Source of the DNA: Mitsuaria sp. WAJ17
GTDB taxonomy: Bacteria; Pseudomonadota; Gammaproteobacteria; Burkholderiales; Burkholderiaceae_C
NCBI RefSeq assembly: GCF_014174515.1
Contig: NZ_JACJUG010000001.1
Span: forward strand, 186,001 to 250,000
Reading direction: 5' to 3'
Length of the DNA: 64,000 bases
Numbering within the stretch: position 1 is the stretch's first letter; each line of letters starts with the position of its first letter. Both the position numbers and the translations under genes were made by a program. The notes beneath the pieces are model-generated. The model was given only the letters and a program-made list of their open reading frames with translations. It ran no database searches and was not told the origin of the DNA. Shown here piece by piece: positions 36,350 to 47,364 of this stretch.

Positions 36350-36484
36350 GTTCGGCCAGGGGGGCGGGCGACCGTCCCCTGGGTGCTTGCAAACGGTTGT
36401 GTTCATGGCTGTATTCACGATCGCCCAGTAAAGTGCCCGCCTGACGCTGCGCTGCGCTTGCCTGCGCAGGGCGAGTCATCAAGA

Positions 36485-37366
36485 ATGGGGCGGCGGCGTC
36501 GGCCTCCCGGGTCGGCCAAGGAGAAGCTTTTGGACCTGCGTGCTGTCGGGCGTTGTCTGTGGCTGCTGGGCGCACTGCTGGCCGGAAGCTCGGGCGCCTG
36601 TGCGCAGGCCGTGCCGTCGGGGCCGTCCCCCGGAGCCTCCAGTGCGGGGGGCCAGGTCTTGCTGGCACTGTCCGACCCCTGGTGCCCCTTCAACTGCCAG
36701 CCTGACAGTGACAAGCCGGGCTATGTGGTGGAGATGCTGCGCGAGGTCTTCCCGCCGCCCTCCTGGCAGCTGATGTACCAGATCGTGCCCTGGGACCGCG
36801 CCCTGCAGCAGGTGCGCGAAGGCCAGGCCGCCATCGCGCTGGAGCTGACGCGCGACCAGGCGCTGCGTCTGGGCCTGCTGATCGGACATGAGCCGGTGGG
36901 CGAGCCCGCTGACTGCCTCTACGTGGCCGCCGGCAACCCCCTGCGCTTCAGCCAGGCCTCGGACCTTGACGGGCTCAGGCAGGTAGCCGTGGTGTCCGGC
37001 TATGAGTACGAGTTTGCTCTGGGCGAGTGGATCAATCGGCCCGAGAACAAGGCCCGCGTGGTGATGACCCGCGGTGCCAACCCTGCCGAGGTCAATGCGC
37101 GCAACCTGGCTCGAGGGCGCCTGGACGGCGTCATCGAGAGCGCGGCGGTGATGCACATGCTGATCCGGCAGTTGCGCCTGCAGGACAAGATCCGCGAGGC
37201 CGGCTGCCAGCAGGCCTCGCCGGTCTATGTGGGTTTCAGTCCGCGCCTGCCCAATGCCGCGCAGTTGGTCGAGCATTTCGACCAGGGCATTGCCGAGCTG
37301 CGGCGCAGCAAGCGCCTGGCGCGCATCCTGTCCCGCTACGGGCAGCAGGACTGGAAGGCGGACTGA
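36485..37366 (+). CDS. orphan periplasmic solute-binding protein
   Basis: A 293-residue exported protein: signal peptide around LWLLGALLAGSSGACAQA, then LLALSDPWCPFNCQPDSDKP, GYVVEMLREVF and YQIVPWDRALQQVREGQAAIA, the same lobe-1 layout as the two other binding proteins of the window, with a Cys pair near the ligand side. A TTG at 36530 with AAGGAG seven bases upstream is an equally good start, giving a shorter leader. A motif copy (GGQVLL) lies just after the leader. No permease is adjacent. Confidence 0.75.
   Translation: MGRRRRPPGSAKEKLLDLRAVGRCLWLLGALLAGSSGACAQAVPSGPSPGASSAGGQVLLALSDPWCPFNCQPDSDKPGYVVEMLREVFPPPSWQLMYQIVPWDRALQQVREGQAAIALELTRDQALRLGLLIGHEPVGEPADCLYVAAGNPLRFSQASDLDGLRQVAVVSGYEYEFALGEWINRPENKARVVMTRGANPAEVNARNLARGRLDGVIESAAVMHMLIRQLRLQDKIREAGCQQASPVYVGFSPRLPNAAQLVEHFDQGIAELRRSKRLARILSRYGQQDWKAD
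36653..36662 (+). repeat. dispersed motif copy (GGGGCCAGGTCTTGC)
   Basis: In frame inside the binding-protein gene, encoding Gly-Gln-Val-Leu. Confidence 0.5.
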
Positions 37367-37576
37367 GGGCTCACGCCCGCGCGCCTAGCTGGCAAGGCCG
37401 GGCCTGCCCCTTCAATCTGCGAGAGGCCCGCGCGCCAAGCCATGTCGGTACGCGAGCGCCAGACGCTGCGGCGCCCCTTCCGTGCGTTGTGCGCCCGACC
37501 AAAGAGGGATGGGTCCCGCAATCGCCTGGAGGCCCCTATGCTCGCGACCGGCATCCAACAGGGGGAGAAACTCACG

Positions 37577-38128
37577 ATGAGCACAATGATGAGCAGAACA
37601 TGGCGTCCGCTGCTGGCGGTGGCCAGCCTGGCCTTCGGCGCGGGCCTGTCGAGCGCCGTGCAGGCGGCGGAGCCTGGCGTCTACCTCGGCCTGACCATTG
37701 GCAAGGCCGATGGCAGCGGGCCGGCTTACAAGGAGGGCGCCGACCCGTCGCTGGGCCTGGCCGTGGGCTGGCGCGTCAACGAGCAGCTGGCGGTGGAGGG
37801 CTTCACGCGCGAGCTGAGCTTCATCCGCTTTCCCGAGCTCTTCGGCCGTACGGACGCCTACCAGATCCCAGACCGGCACGTGGGCCTGGCCGTGGAAGGC
37901 ACCTTGGCGCTGAGCGAGGGCTGGGGCGTGTTCGGTCGCGCGGGCATCGGCCGCACGAAGATGGTGGGCTCCACCACCGGCCGCCGCCTGGACACCGTGA
38001 CCGATCCGACCCTGGGTGCCGGCCTGCGCTACGGCCTGGGCAGCGGCTGGGCCTTCAAGTTGGGGGCCGAGCGCTATGGCAAGAGCAAGGTCAACGCCTA
38101 CTACCTGGCCCTCCAATACCAGTTCTGA
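37577..38128 (+). CDS. small outer-membrane beta-barrel protein (OmpA-N/opacity type)
   Basis: A 183-residue protein with a signal peptide (PLLAVASLAFGAGLSSAVQA). The mature part opens GVYLGLTIGKADG and continues as about eight strands (SLGLAVGWRVNEQLAVEGF, GWGVFGRAGIGRTK, GAGLRYGLGSGWAFKLGAE) and ends in ALQYQF, the terminal Phe being the usual barrel-assembly signal. GGGGGAGAAA precedes the ATG. Role unknown; such eight-strand proteins often act as adhesins or pores. Confidence 0.88.
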   Translation: MSTMMSRTWRPLLAVASLAFGAGLSSAVQAAEPGVYLGLTIGKADGSGPAYKEGADPSLGLAVGWRVNEQLAVEGFTRELSFIRFPELFGRTDAYQIPDRHVGLAVEGTLALSEGWGVFGRAGIGRTKMVGSTTGRRLDTVTDPTLGAGLRYGLGSGWAFKLGAERYGKSKVNAYYLALQYQF

Positions 38129-38155
38129 GGCCTGAGGCGGCAGGCCGCCATGCAA

Positions 38156-38179
38156 AAGGGGCTGCCACGGCAGCCCCTT
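38156..38179. terminator. terminator hairpin between the barrel gene and prfC
   Basis: AAGGGGCTGCC-AC-GGCAGCCCCTT, an 11-base stem between converging genes. The T run on the plus side is short. Confidence 0.7.
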
Positions 38180-38200
38180 GCTCCGGCGGGCGCGACGCGC

Positions 38201-39829
<1,629 letters not shown>

Positions 39830-39923
39830 GGGTTCGGGAGTCCGTGCCCACTGCGCAGGACACCGCGCGCCGGCCAGACCTTTTTTGGGGAAGGCGCGGA
39901 TTATCGCAGGCGAGGGGCCGGCT

Positions 39924-40217
39924 TCACTCGGGCGACACGCGCACCCAGGCCGGCGCCGCCCGCTCGGCGCTGAGGTGCAGGCGGGCCGCGTCCTTCAGGC
40001 GCAGCAGCTCGCCGCTGTCCAGGAACAGATCCTCGGCGTGGCCTTCACGGCTGATCCACACCCGCCCTTGCAGGATGCGGAGCTCGCCGCCGGAGGGGCA
40101 GTCCAGGGCCTGGCTGTGGCCGCTGGCGTCCAGCACCAGCAGCTGGCTGCCGGGCCGGGGGGCGGCAGTCGGGGAGGTCGAGGGCAGGGCGGTGGGGGAA
40201 GGCAAGGTGGTGTCCAT
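39924..40217 (-). CDS. DUF2917-family protein
   Basis: A 97-residue cytosolic protein: Pro/Thr/Ser-rich N-terminus, then a small cupin-like barrel as in DUF2917 (LRILQGRVWISREGHAEDLFLDSGELLRL). The ATG at 40217 gives this form; the longer frame upstream overlaps the regulatory region and is not coding-like. It is divergent from the MocR-type gene at 40369 over 151 bases with clear repeats, a pairing that suggests control by that regulator. Biochemical role unknown. Confidence 0.85.
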   Translation of the reverse strand: MDTTLPSPTALPSTSPTAAPRPGSQLLVLDASGHSQALDCPSGGELRILQGRVWISREGHAEDLFLDSGELLRLKDAARLHLSAERAAPAWVRVSPE

Positions 40218-40298
40218 GGCCTCACTGTCGCGTTCGCCAGACCCTGGCGCCAGACACAGGGGCGGCCCAGTGCCACCAGGACAGCGCCCCCGTCGGCC

Positions 40299-40358
40299 CA
40301 TCTGTATGGGCTGAGGCGGCAGACATCTGTACTACCCGATTCTGGGCAAGCCAGTACA
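40299..40358. promoter_or_regulatory. repeats between DUF2917 and MocR genes, probable MocR operator
   Basis: Two direct repeats, CATCTGTATGG (40299-40309) and CATCTGTACTA (40324-40334), 25 bases apart, and an inverted partner AGTACA (40353-40358) to TGTACT (40328-40333). MocR proteins commonly bind direct repeats in such divergent gaps. Confidence 0.5.
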
Positions 40359-40368
40359 AAATGGCCGG

Positions 40369-41931
40369 ATGACTGCTGCAGCGATGCCCAAGCCTGGCAC
40401 CCTGGCCGCCTCTGCCGCGCAGGAGGCGGGCGCCCTCTACCTGCGCATCGCCCAGGCCCTGGCCGAGGCGATCCGCCAGGGCAGCCTGGCCCGCGGGCAG
40501 CGCCTGCCTTCGGTGCGCGAGACGGCACGCCAGCACGGCGTGGCGCTCAGCACCGCGGTGCAGGCCTACCACTGGCTGGAGGACGCGCGCCTGGTCGTCG
40601 CCCGGCCGCGCTCGGGCTTCTTCGTGGCCCAGCAGCGCTCGGCGCAGTTGCCCGAGCCCACCGTCGCCCGGGTGCCGCGGCGGGCCCATGCGGTGCAGGT
40701 CGATGTGCTGGGCCAGCGCTTGCTGGGCATCCCGGACAGGCAGGGCCTGGTGAGCTTCAGCAGCGGCACGCCGGGCCCGTCCATGCTCGACATGGAGCGG
40801 GTTCGGCGCACCCTGGTGCGCGCCGTGCAGCGTCACCGCCATCTGCTGTGCGACTACCCCGGGCCCAATGGCCACGAGGTGGCGCGCCAGGCCTTGGCCC
40901 GCTATGCACTGGGCCTGGGCTGCAGCCTGGATCCGCAGCGCATCACCCTCACCTCCGGCTGCATGGAGGCCATCAGCCTGTGCCTGCGCGCGGTGGCCCA
41001 GCCCGGTGACGTGGTGGCCATCGAATCCCCCACGCACTACTCCTTCCTGGAGTTGCTGCAGAGCCTGCACCTGCGGGCGCTGGAGATTCCCACCCATCCG
41101 CGCCACGGCCTGTCGCTGGACGCCCTGCAGCTGGCCCTGGACACCCAGCCGGTCAAGGCCGTGCTGGTGGTGCCTACGCTGAGCAACCCCCTGGGCAGTT
41201 GCATGCCGCTGACGGAGCGGCGGCGACTGGCGCAGATGGCCAGCCAGCATGACTTCGCCGTCATCGAGGATGCGGTCTACAACGACCTGGTCTTCCATGA
41301 CGAACTCCGGCGCACGGTGAAGAGCTTCGACAGCACCGGCCACGTCATGCTCTGCGACTCCTTCACCAAGACCGTGGCGCCGGGCCTGCGCCTGGGCTGG
41401 GTGGAGGCCGGGCGCTGGACAGGGCGCCTGCGCGAGCTCAAGAGCGTGCAGGGCGCCCAAACGGCGGTTCTGGAGCTGGCCGTGGCCGAGCTGCTGGCTC
41501 AGGCCGGCTACACCGCCTCCATGCGCCAGCTGAGGACCTGGGCCGCCGCCCGCCTGGGCGAGGCCCGCAGCCTGCTGGCCGAGCACTTCCCGGCCGGCAC
41601 CCGGGTCAGCGATCCGCCGGGCGGCTTTCTCCTGTGGGTGGAGCTGCCGCGGGGCCTGGATGCGCAGGCCCTGTTCGAGGCGGCGCAGGCCGAGGGCATC
41701 CTCGTCGCGCCCGGGCGGCTCTTCAGCGCCCATGAGCGCTTCCGGAACTGCCTGCGCATCGGTGTGGGCGCCGACTGGACCGACCGTCATCCCCAGGCCC
41801 TGGCCCGTGTGGGCGAGCTGGCCTGCGCGCTGCTGCGGCGGGCCCGCGCTGGCACTGCCGCGCCGGCAGGCGCAACGGCGGCTCAGGCCCGGAACGCCTC
41901 CGGCGGGCGATTGAGCGTGTCGGAGCGCTGA
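40369..41931 (+). CDS. MocR-type regulator (GntR HTH fused to PLP aminotransferase fold)
   Basis: A 520-residue fusion protein. Residues ~20-90 are a GntR winged helix (LYLRIAQALAEAIRQGSLAR, LPSVRETARQHGVALST); a linker follows, and residues ~130-500 are a type I aminotransferase-like domain with HNPLG-equivalent TLSNPLGSCMP, the Asp in IEDAVYNDL and the PLP Lys in CDSFTKTVAPGLRLGW. Such proteins use PLP as a sensor rather than as a catalyst. It is divergent from the DUF2917 gene, its probable target. Confidence 0.93.
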   Translation: MTAAAMPKPGTLAASAAQEAGALYLRIAQALAEAIRQGSLARGQRLPSVRETARQHGVALSTAVQAYHWLEDARLVVARPRSGFFVAQQRSAQLPEPTVARVPRRAHAVQVDVLGQRLLGIPDRQGLVSFSSGTPGPSMLDMERVRRTLVRAVQRHRHLLCDYPGPNGHEVARQALARYALGLGCSLDPQRITLTSGCMEAISLCLRAVAQPGDVVAIESPTHYSFLELLQSLHLRALEIPTHPRHGLSLDALQLALDTQPVKAVLVVPTLSNPLGSCMPLTERRRLAQMASQHDFAVIEDAVYNDLVFHDELRRTVKSFDSTGHVMLCDSFTKTVAPGLRLGWVEAGRWTGRLRELKSVQGAQTAVLELAVAELLAQAGYTASMRQLRTWAAARLGEARSLLAEHFPAGTRVSDPPGGFLLWVELPRGLDAQALFEAAQAEGILVAPGRLFSAHERFRNCLRIGVGADWTDRHPQALARVGELACALLRRARAGTAAPAGATAAQARNASGGRLSVSER

Positions 41932-42019
41932 AGCGGGCGGCGCTCCGCGATGCCCGCTGCGGTGAGCCGCGGACTTCACCGGTTCCGGCGCTCATGCGCA
42001 CAAGCCATCCACGGAGGGT

Positions 42020-42029
42020 CAGGTCTTGC
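42020..42029 (+). repeat. dispersed motif copy (AGGGTCAGGTCTTGCCTG)
   Basis: Intergenic copy between the MocR gene and the next minus-strand gene; includes the CAGG-TCTTG-CCTG dyad. Confidence 0.6.
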
Positions 42030-42080
42030 CTGTGAAGGCCCGGCCTGCGCTCTCAGAGGCGGTTGAGGCGCGGCTGCCCG

Positions 42081-42827
42081 CTACCTGATCGAGGCCGGCA
42101 GCTCGTAGCTGACCACCTGCGACGAGAGATCGCGTGCATTCAGCTCGATGGCCGTCAGCTTCTTGCCCTTGGCATGCAGGATGAACAGCCGGCCTCTGTC
42201 CAGGAGCCTGGCGTCCAGAAGCCGGTCTGCCTTGTCGGCAAGCAGTCGGTAGCCCTTGCCGTCCGGCGCCGACATCGCGATCTGCTGGGCGTCCGAGGCC
42301 GAGAGCCGATCGTCGCCGCTGCTGTCTGCGCTGACGGTGACATCGACATAGGCGACGGCCTGCCGCGTCTTGCTCTCGTACTCATTGGACGGCAGCGCTT
42401 CCGAACTGAGGATGACGCTGTCCATTGACGGGAGCAGCCAGTGGGCCGAGCGCCGGGATGGATCGACGTAGCGATAGTTCCGCACGGAGCCGGCTTCCTT
42501 GGAGCCCGAGCCCAGCGCATAGGTCTGCTGCACGGTCAGGGGCGCGCGCAGCAGCGGACTGCCGTGGATGGGGCCGAAGGCACCGAGCTCCGCCCGGCTG
42601 TCCCGGACGTCGCCCAGCGCCGTGCTGGCCACATCGTCGATATGCCGTGTCCGCGTTGCGTCCTTGAGCAGCAGATAGCCGGCGGCTGCCAGGAGGGCGG
42701 ACGCGAGGGGGCCGACCACGAGGATGATCAGGGCATTGACCCGCCAGAGCAGGGTGAAGAAGCGTCGTGTCTGCACGGCATTCCTGGTGCAGGCGGGCGG
42801 CTCAGGCGCCTGGCGTCCGGCCGCCAT
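42081..42827 (-). CDS. hypothetical membrane-anchored protein
   Basis: About 248 residues, not recognised. A short cytosolic N-terminus precedes one membrane helix (ALIILVVGPLASALLAAAGYLLL); the remainder should be periplasmic, with a Ser/Asp-rich middle and no cysteines. It has the layout of a single-pass sensor or adaptor lacking an output domain. It lies 87 bases downstream of the PAS-chemoreceptor gene on the same strand, so the two may be co-transcribed. The start is uncertain; no strong ribosome site is visible. Confidence 0.6.
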   Translation of the reverse strand: MAAGRQAPEPPACTRNAVQTRRFFTLLWRVNALIILVVGPLASALLAAAGYLLLKDATRTRHIDDVASTALGDVRDSRAELGAFGPIHGSPLLRAPLTVQQTYALGSGSKEAGSVRNYRYVDPSRRSAHWLLPSMDSVILSSEALPSNEYESKTRQAVAYVDVTVSADSSGDDRLSASDAQQIAMSAPDGKGYRLLADKADRLLDARLLDRGRLFILHAKGKKLTAIELNARDLSSQVVSYELPASIR

Positions 42828-42913
42828 GCAACAGCGTTGCGCCGGCGAAGCCACCAAACCAAGGACGACATGCGCGCGGCCAAAAGGTGCCAGGACGCGC
42901 CGGCCGCCTACTC

Positions 42914-44461
42914 TCAGGCCCTGAATACGGCCAGCGAGCGCTTGAGCGAGTCCGAGCGCTGGAGCAGGGCTTGCACCGCAGCCGTGGTCTGCTCGACCAT
43001 GGCCGAGTTCTCCTGGGTCATGCGGTCCAGCGTGGACACCGCCGTGTTGACCTCGGCAATGCCGCTGGACTGCTCGATGGTGGCGCGCCGGATCTCGTTC
43101 ATCATGGTGCCCACGCGGTCCACCTCGCCGACGGTGCGGCGGATGGTCTCGTTGACCTCATCCATTTCCCGAGCGCTCTGCGAGACCTGCTCGACCGAGG
43201 CTTGGATCACCTGGCGCACCTCCTTGGCCGCGGTGGCGCTGCGCTGGGCCAGGGCGCGCACTTCGCTGGCGACCACCGCGAAGCCGCGGCCCGTGTCGCC
43301 CGCACGGGCGGCCTCCACGGCGGCATTGAGCGCCAGGATATTGGTCTGGAAGGCGATGCCTTCGATGACCTGGACGATGTCCCCGATGCGCTGGGACGAG
43401 GCCTCGATGGCCGTGAACGCGCTGTTGACGCGCTCCACGGCGTCCCCGCTGCGCTGGGCCGCGCCGGAGGCCGAGGCGGATTGCTCGGCCACCTGGCTGG
43501 CGGTGTCCGCCGTCTGGCGCACCGTGGTGGCGATCTGCTCCATGCTGGCCGCCGAGCGCTGCACGGCGCTGGCCTGGTTCTCGGTGCGGTCCGACAGATC
43601 CTGTCCCGCACGCGCCAGCTCGGTCGTGGTCTGCACCGTTCCCAGCACCTCCTCGCGGGCGTCGCCGATCACGGCGCGCAGATTGATCTGGATCTGGCTC
43701 AATGCGCGGGTGATGCCACTCAGCGGATGCGGATGCACATTGCCCACCCGGTCAATGAGACTGCAACTGGCGATGCGGTTGGCGGCCTGCTCAGCCTCGT
43801 CCAGGCGCCGCTGGATGTCAATCTGGAACCAGATCACCAGCCACACGCTGCCCAGCAAGGCCGCGCTCGCCGGCGCCCAGGCCCCCCAGGACGGCAGCAG
43901 CCAGGCCACGGCCGCGGTGCCCAGGCCGATGCCTGTGAGCCCGGCGATCAGGCGCTGGGTGATGTTGAGCCGATGCCAGCGGGCAGGCATGTCACGCAGG
44001 CCGTTGCGGCGTACCCGGCCGGCATGCAGCCGGATGCGCCGCACGCCGCTGCGCTGCTGTTCGCGCAGTCGGGCGTAGAGCTGCTCGGCGTCCTGGATCT
44101 CCTGTCGCGTCGGCGCCTCGCGCACCGACAAATAGCCCACCGGCTTGCCGTGCTCCACGATAGGCGTCACGTTGGCGCGCACCCAGTAGTGGTCGCCGTT
44201 CTTGCGCCGGTTTTTCACGATGCCGGTCCAAGGGCGGCCGCGGCCGATGGTGGACCACATGTCCTTGAAGGCCTCCTCCGGCATGTCCGGATGGCGCACG
44301 AGGTTGTGCGGCTGGCCGATGAGCTCCTGGTAGCTGTAGCCGCTGACTCTGCAAAAGGCGGCATTGCAGTGGGTGATGCGGCCCTGGGCGTCGGTGGTGG
44401 ACACCAGCAACTCGTCCTGGAACAGGTGCTCTCGCTGCGTCACGGGTTCATTCAATCGCAT
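42914..44461 (-). CDS. Aer-like methyl-accepting chemotaxis protein with N-terminal PAS
   Basis: A 515-residue receptor. A cytosolic PAS domain (~15-125) has the Aer-type opening [20 protein letters not shown] and the [18 protein letters not shown] element; two close hydrophobic segments (~170-215) anchor it; the signalling domain contains the hairpin tip [20 protein letters not shown]. No periplasmic domain is present. By family it senses redox or energy state, usually through FAD, and signals to CheA/CheW. It is divergent from the PHP-type lipoprotein gene. Confidence 0.95.
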   Translation of the reverse strand: MRLNEPVTQREHLFQDELLVSTTDAQGRITHCNAAFCRVSGYSYQELIGQPHNLVRHPDMPEEAFKDMWSTIGRGRPWTGIVKNRRKNGDHYWVRANVTPIVEHGKPVGYLSVREAPTRQEIQDAEQLYARLREQQRSGVRRIRLHAGRVRRNGLRDMPARWHRLNITQRLIAGLTGIGLGTAAVAWLLPSWGAWAPASAALLGSVWLVIWFQIDIQRRLDEAEQAANRIASCSLIDRVGNVHPHPLSGITRALSQIQINLRAVIGDAREEVLGTVQTTTELARAGQDLSDRTENQASAVQRSAASMEQIATTVRQTADTASQVAEQSASASGAAQRSGDAVERVNSAFTAIEASSQRIGDIVQVIEGIAFQTNILALNAAVEAARAGDTGRGFAVVASEVRALAQRSATAAKEVRQVIQASVEQVSQSAREMDEVNETIRRTVGEVDRVGTMMNEIRRATIEQSSGIAEVNTAVSTLDRMTQENSAMVEQTTAAVQALLQRSDSLKRSLAVFRA

Positions 44462-44724
44462 CGGGGACCTCCATCGGAGCCGGGCTCACGACCCCGACCA
44501 GTCACCAGCCTAGGGGGAACCCCGGAGGCGCAACTTGAGTTTGGTTAAGTGCGGGCGGCGCATGAAAGGCGGCACCAGCACGCCGTTCACTTCTTGACGA
44601 ATTGGTGAATGCACTGGCTCTGCAAACCCTCATTGATCCCGGTACGTGCTCCGCGCACAGTCCGGCCCGTCGGCGCCGAGGACGCCGGCACCCACCCTAG
44701 ACAACAACGGAAGGCCCGGTTCCC

Positions 44725-47208
44725 ATGAAATCCGTCCCTGCGACTGCGGTCGCCTGCGTGCGCAAACGTATGCGCAAACCTTTGCCCTCTCAAATCCGGG
44801 GCTTTGCCCTGTGGCCGGTGACCCTCGCGGCCGCCCTGCTGAGTGCCTGCTCGGGCGAATCCCCGGGCGGCAGCACGCCACTGCCGGCGATGCAGGCGGA
44901 GGCCCAGGGCCTGGTCAATCCGGCCGCCAAGTTTCCGGATCACCACGAATTCGATGCCAGCCTCTACCTGCCGTACCGCACGGCCAACGGCCAGGCGGCG
45001 CGCGAGCTGGCGGTGAATCTCAGCTACCCGGGCATGGCGCCCGGGCAGGTGTTTGCCTGGCAGATCGCCCTGGTGGACGAGCGCCAGCAGCAGCGCCGCG
45101 TGCTGGTCGGCGAGGCGGTCTGGGGTGGTCGCCCCCTGACGCTGGTGCAGGCCTGGGATGGGATGGATGCCCAGGGTCAGGTCTTGCCTGAAGGCCGCTA
45201 CGAGGCGCGGCTGACCGCCGTCGCGGTGCCTGGCGAGGTGGCGCAGGCTGCGCCGTCGAGCGGCGAGGCCCGCCGCGCTGCGCTCTGGGCTCGGGCCCAG
45301 GGTCATGAGGTGCAGCAGCGCTGGGGCTTCCAGGTCGGGCGTCCGGCCGGCCCGCAGATGCCGGCCTTCACGCCCCTGCGCACCGCACCAGAGGCGGGTG
45401 AGTCGCAGCGGGCACGCATCCAGTCGGTCGCGGCGACCGGCGCCTTGCCCTTCACCGTCTACTACGCCAACCTGCACAGCCAGACCAATGACTCTGACGG
45501 CGGCGGCGCGGTGGGCAGCTGCACCTCGTCCCAGCCTGCACAGACCGGTGCCTACGGCCCGACCGATGCCTTTGTCTATGGCCGCAATGCGGGCCTGGAC
45601 GTGCTGATGACCTCGGAGCACAACCACTACTTCGACGGCTCCTCCGGTACCAATACCTCCGCCAGCCCCGCCACCGCGCGCAGCCGCTACCAGGCCGGCC
45701 TCTCGGCAGCCAGCAGCTTCAACGCGGCCAATCCGGGCTTCCTGGCGCTGTACGGCATGGAGTGGGGCGTGATCAACAATGGCGGCCACCTCAACATCTT
45801 CAACAGCAACGAGCTCCTGGCCTGGGAATACAGCGGCAGCAACGAGCTCTTCGGCGACCGCTACGTTGCCAAGAGCGATTACGCCGCGCTGTACGGGGTG
45901 ATGCGCAGCCAGGGGCTGATCGGCCAGTTCAACCATCCCGAGACCTCCGGGCAGTTCGCCATCAACGGCACGGCCCTGGCCTACAGCGCCGACGGTGACG
46001 AGGTCATGGTGCTGACCGAGATCCTCAACACCTCGGCCTTTTCCAGCAATACCAGCGAGACCGAAACCGGCCGCAGCAGCTACGAAGATGCCTTCAACCT
46101 GCTGTTGGAGCGGGGCTTCCATGTCGCGCCGGCGAGCAACCAGGACAACCACTGCGCGAATTGGGGCAAGTCCTACACCAACCGCACCGGTGTGCTGATC
46201 CCCAACGGCACGACCCTGGGCCGCACGGCCTTTCTGGATGCGCTGAAGGCCCGCCGCGTGTTCGCCACCATGGACAAGAACTCGCAGCTGGTGCTCCAGG
46301 CCAACGGCCACCTGATGGGCGAGCGCTTCAGCAACAGCGGACCGCTGCAGCTGAGCGTGGGCTTTGCCAACAGCGCGGGCCGCAGCGTGGCCAGCGTCCA
46401 GATCATCGAAGGCGTGCCCAGGCGCAACGGCACGGTCAGCACGCTGGCCAGCACCGCCACGGCCACCGTCACGCCAGCCGTGGGCGAGCACTTCTACTAC
46501 GCCAAGGTGACGCAGGACGACGGCAAGATTCTGTGGTCCGCGCCCATCTGGGTCACCCAGACCTCCGGCGGCGGCACGGCGGACACCACGCCCCCGACGG
46601 CCAGCGCAGCGGTCAGCGGCACGGCGGGCACCCTCACGCTATCCGCCACCGCGAGCGACAACGTCGGCGTGAGCCGCGTGGACTTCGTGGTGGACGGCAA
46701 CGTCAAGGGCAGCGACACGAGCGCTCCCTACAGCCTGGCGCTGGACTCCACGACGCTGGGCAACGGCAGCCACACCCTGGTGGCCCGCGCCTATGACGCG
46801 GCCGGCAATGTCGGTGCGTCCTCCAGCGTGAGCTTCAGCGTCAGCAATGCCGGCGCCACGCTCAACGAGACCGAGTCCAACGGCACCATCGCCAGCGCCA
46901 ACGTGGTGAGCGGCCAGACGACTCTCAGCGGCACCATGGGCAGCAGCAGCGACAAGGACTTCTTCAAGCTGAACCTGGCCGCAGGCCAGAAGCTGCGTGT
47001 GGACATGGTCGGCCCCTCCACGACCGACTACGACCTCTACATCGTCAACGGAAGCGGCACGACGCTGGTCGCCTCCGAAGGCAGCAGCAGCAGCGAGAGC
47101 GTGACCTACACGAACGGCAGCAGCGCGCAGACGGTCTACATCAAGGTGATCTCCTACTCGGGCAGCAGCACCACGCAGCGCTACACGCTGACCTTGAGCT
47201 ACCCCTGA
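44725..47208 (+). CDS. CehA/McbA-type PHP metallo-hydrolase lipoprotein with Ig-like and PPC domains
   Basis: An 827-residue exported protein; the lipobox is LLSAC in a leader with a long charged start. Residues ~230-560 resemble the CehA/McbA hydrolase family: YANLHSQTNDSDG, VLMTSEHNHYF, IGQFNHPETSG and SNQDNHCANWG carry the metal-binding His/Asp. An Ig-like module follows (DTTPPTASAAVSGTAG, GNGSHTLVARAYDAAGNVG), then a pre-peptidase PPC domain (LNETESNGTIASANVV, DFFKLNLAAGQKLRVDM). Known relatives cleave esters or phosphoesters. It contains one in-frame motif copy (GQVLP). Confidence 0.85.
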   Translation: MKSVPATAVACVRKRMRKPLPSQIRGFALWPVTLAAALLSACSGESPGGSTPLPAMQAEAQGLVNPAAKFPDHHEFDASLYLPYRTANGQAARELAVNLSYPGMAPGQVFAWQIALVDERQQQRRVLVGEAVWGGRPLTLVQAWDGMDAQGQVLPEGRYEARLTAVAVPGEVAQAAPSSGEARRAALWARAQGHEVQQRWGFQVGRPAGPQMPAFTPLRTAPEAGESQRARIQSVAATGALPFTVYYANLHSQTNDSDGGGAVGSCTSSQPAQTGAYGPTDAFVYGRNAGLDVLMTSEHNHYFDGSSGTNTSASPATARSRYQAGLSAASSFNAANPGFLALYGMEWGVINNGGHLNIFNSNELLAWEYSGSNELFGDRYVAKSDYAALYGVMRSQGLIGQFNHPETSGQFAINGTALAYSADGDEVMVLTEILNTSAFSSNTSETETGRSSYEDAFNLLLERGFHVAPASNQDNHCANWGKSYTNRTGVLIPNGTTLGRTAFLDALKARRVFATMDKNSQLVLQANGHLMGERFSNSGPLQLSVGFANSAGRSVASVQIIEGVPRRNGTVSTLASTATATVTPAVGEHFYYAKVTQDDGKILWSAPIWVTQTSGGGTADTTPPTASAAVSGTAGTLTLSATASDNVGVSRVDFVVDGNVKGSDTSAPYSLALDSTTLGNGSHTLVARAYDAAGNVGASSSVSFSVSNAGATLNETESNGTIASANVVSGQTTLSGTMGSSSDKDFFKLNLAAGQKLRVDMVGPSTTDYDLYIVNGSGTTLVASEGSSSSESVTYTNGSSAQTVYIKVISYSGSSTTQRYTLTLSYP
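45178..45187 (+). repeat. dispersed motif copy (AGGGTCAGGTCTTGCCTG)
   Basis: In frame inside the PHP-type lipoprotein gene, encoding Gly-Gln-Val-Leu-Pro; same extended form as at 42020. Confidence 0.6.
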
Positions 47209-47225
47209 TCCGAGCCGCTGCCGAG

Positions 47226-47250
47226 CCCGCCTGCCGGCCTGGCAGGCGGG
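47226..47250 (+). terminator. hairpin terminator after the PHP-type lipoprotein gene
   Basis: CCCGCCTGCC-GGCCT-GGCAGGCGGG, a perfect ten-base stem followed by TTCTTG. Confidence 0.75.
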
Positions 47251-47364
47251 TTCTTGCGGCAGATCAGGGCGGCGTTCCGGACCGGAGCAGGGGGGGTGGA
47301 AGACCCATGGTGACGGGCTTACATGGCGATTACAGTCGCGGCCATTCCCCAATCCGGAAGCACC

